Positions 62,501 through 64,000 of a stretch of 64,000 nt of DNA are shown here, in pieces. Below the pieces are notes generated by a model, which saw only the letters and a list, made by a program, of their open reading frames with translations, was not told the origin of the DNA and made no database searches. The DNA comes from Trileptium ribeirensis. Taxonomy: Eukaryota > Nematoda > Enoplea > Enoplida > Thoracostomopsidae. Where the stretch lies: assembly GCA_030248225.1 (NCBI GenBank), contig JASANE010003323.1, positions 1 to 64,000 of the forward strand. The letters run 5' to 3'. Numbering within the stretch: the stretch's first letter is position 1; each line of letters begins with the position of its first letter. The position numbers and the translations under genes are program-made.

Positions 62501-63097
62501 TATGAGGCGCGAAAAACAGGTACACCATGGCCAGATTTGACGAAACTAAAATCACTTTTTAACCATTATTTGTCTCGGAAGATGTGGCTGGAGGTGTTCA
62601 TCTAACTAAAGTGCATATGGTCATCACTATTTCATCAAATATCAATTTGTCGAAATCCATCCATCCGATGATGAGGTATGAATAAGACCGACAAGCAAAA
62701 AATTTTTTATGAAGCTTCAGTGGACTTTTTCAGACTTTCTCAGTGGAAGCTTCGCCCGGTTCGCTCGCTCCGTTTGAAATATTGTTCTTATGTCACTTCA
62801 GATCGTTTAACTGTGACAGGATATCTGTAGAGCAAATTTTAGATTTTAACAACTGTAGAGCAAATTTTTATTTGTATCTGCTGCTGTACATTATATACCA
62901 AGAAGTATTAAAAGCTACGCCGTTGCATATACCATTGAACACATAAATCTGGTGTGCTCAGAGCCAAGAAAATTTTCCTCTCTCCACAGTGGAATGTTCG
63001 CCGCGCAGTCTGCGCGATGGGCACATGGTCCGCCCTCGGAGCTCAGTTCCCTGTCACCCAATCCGTAATGAAACTCGCCGGCATTTTCATACAGCAC

Positions 63098-63525
63098 GCG
63101 CTAACGCATAGAATATTCACGCAGGAACGCGCTTCAAAAAACTCATCTAGTCTTATGCTAAAGGAATCACGTAGTTTTCAGACTCTATATGAAATCAAGG
63201 GTAGGTAATGGTATTCAAATACTGTGCCTGCACCTATTTCTACGGGGTGCAATTTGGTTTACATACAGTACTGGCCAAACATGATACTGGCTTGAAATGC
63301 AGCAACAATCCCGCGCTAAGGCACAGAATATTCACTTGGGAACGCGCTTCAAAAAACTCATCTAGTCTTATGCTAAAGGAATCACGTAGTTTTCAGACTC
63401 TAAATGAAGTCGAGGGTAGGTAATGGTATTCAAATACTGTGCCTTCACTTATTTCTACGGGGTGCAATTTCATTTACATACAATACTGGCTAGACATGCT
63501 ACTGGCTTGAAAGGCAGCAAAAATT
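63098..63525. repeat. 215-bp tandem duplication
   Basis: GCGCTAA.GCA.AGAATATTCAC starts at 63098 and 63313. The shared text runs through ACTCATCTAGTCTTATGCTA and TGGTATTCAAATACTGTGCC. Frames at 62954-63208 and 63208-63423 repeat the same peptide because of it. Confidence 0.9.
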
Positions 63526-64000
63526 TCTCGCATGTTTTGTAGATATATTTCGGGGAATCGTTGGTTACCCGCAACCGTATGTTTAGTCCGTACCCGAGCG
63601 GTTCGCGGCTTCCGTGTAGGCGCATAACTTTGGATGTACGCAATCACGGCGGACTCACGCACAATATCGACAGCAGATGAAAATTTCTGATAATTTTGAA
63701 AGGTGGTGCGGAAACCAGCTGTATCTGGCTTTGCAATGATGTTAATATTATTTATGTGTTGACGCATTAGAGCGTGGTCACATTGCGTCCGATACCATTT
63801 GAATGAGTATATAATGTTGACATTGTGTTAGATTCGATAGTAAATGCACAATTTTGCGGGATCAGAATAGTATGATGTGTGAAAAAATACACATGGTATG
63901 TGGTAGGCGTAAAATTTGGTTGTACCTCAACGGTTCAGATTCAATGCGAATACGGCCTTATCGCGTCCACTGTCTGGTCAAATGAAGCATCTATCATAAT
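63526..64000. other. Window end, nothing recognised
   Basis: A minus-strand frame at 63474-63767 has no domain I know. No exon of MACROD found. Confidence 0.35.

Overview
The window is animal-type nuclear DNA: AT-rich, with protein-coding exons separated by multi-kilobase introns with GT..AG ends, and dense in transposon debris. Three conserved eukaryotic genes can be read exon by exon on the + strand: the 3' end of IRE1/ERN1 (unfolded-protein-response kinase-RNase), a complete WASH complex subunit 1 gene (Arp2/3 activator on endosomes), and the 5' part of a MACROD-type macrodomain gene (ADP-ribose hydrolase family). The intron sizes, the gene set and the mixture of hAT, Tc1/mariner-like, LINE and TIR elements suggest an invertebrate metazoan. 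The sequence alone does not let me name a phylum.

Layout. 1-6684: last two exons of IRE1 around a 5.15 kb intron. 6685-7800: its probable 3' UTR, with three 88-bp tandem units. 7.8-13.75 kb: gene-free, with a 77-bp minisatellite. 13762-33862: WASH1, eight coding exons giving an uninterrupted 530-residue frame. Its introns hold a long-arm inverted repeat, three related GC-rich TIR elements, several MITEs, a 1.65-kb TIR element and a decayed RTE-like LINE. 33.9-43.6 kb: no recognised gene, one unidentified 199-codon minus-strand reading frame with a poly(A) signal, and many repeats. 43636-60317 and probably beyond: MACROD, seven exons seen, including 29-nt and 21-nt exons. One of its introns contains a 2291-bp hAT element with an 8-bp target duplication. 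60.3-64 kb: repeats and C-rich tandem sequence, no exon recognised.

The three genes act in different places (ER stress sensing, endosomal actin, ADP-ribose removal), and nothing suggests co-regulation. The points most worth a second look are: a Cys where the MACROD family has its catalytic Asp; WASH exon 5 flanked on both sides by copies of one MITE; a family of GC-rich TIR elements, one with a perfect 9-bp target duplication; a three-copy element carrying a poly-C minisatellite; and the unidentified minus-strand reading frame. I did not find a convincing new gene system. The novelty is mostly in undescribed mobile elements and in lineage-specific changes to known genes.
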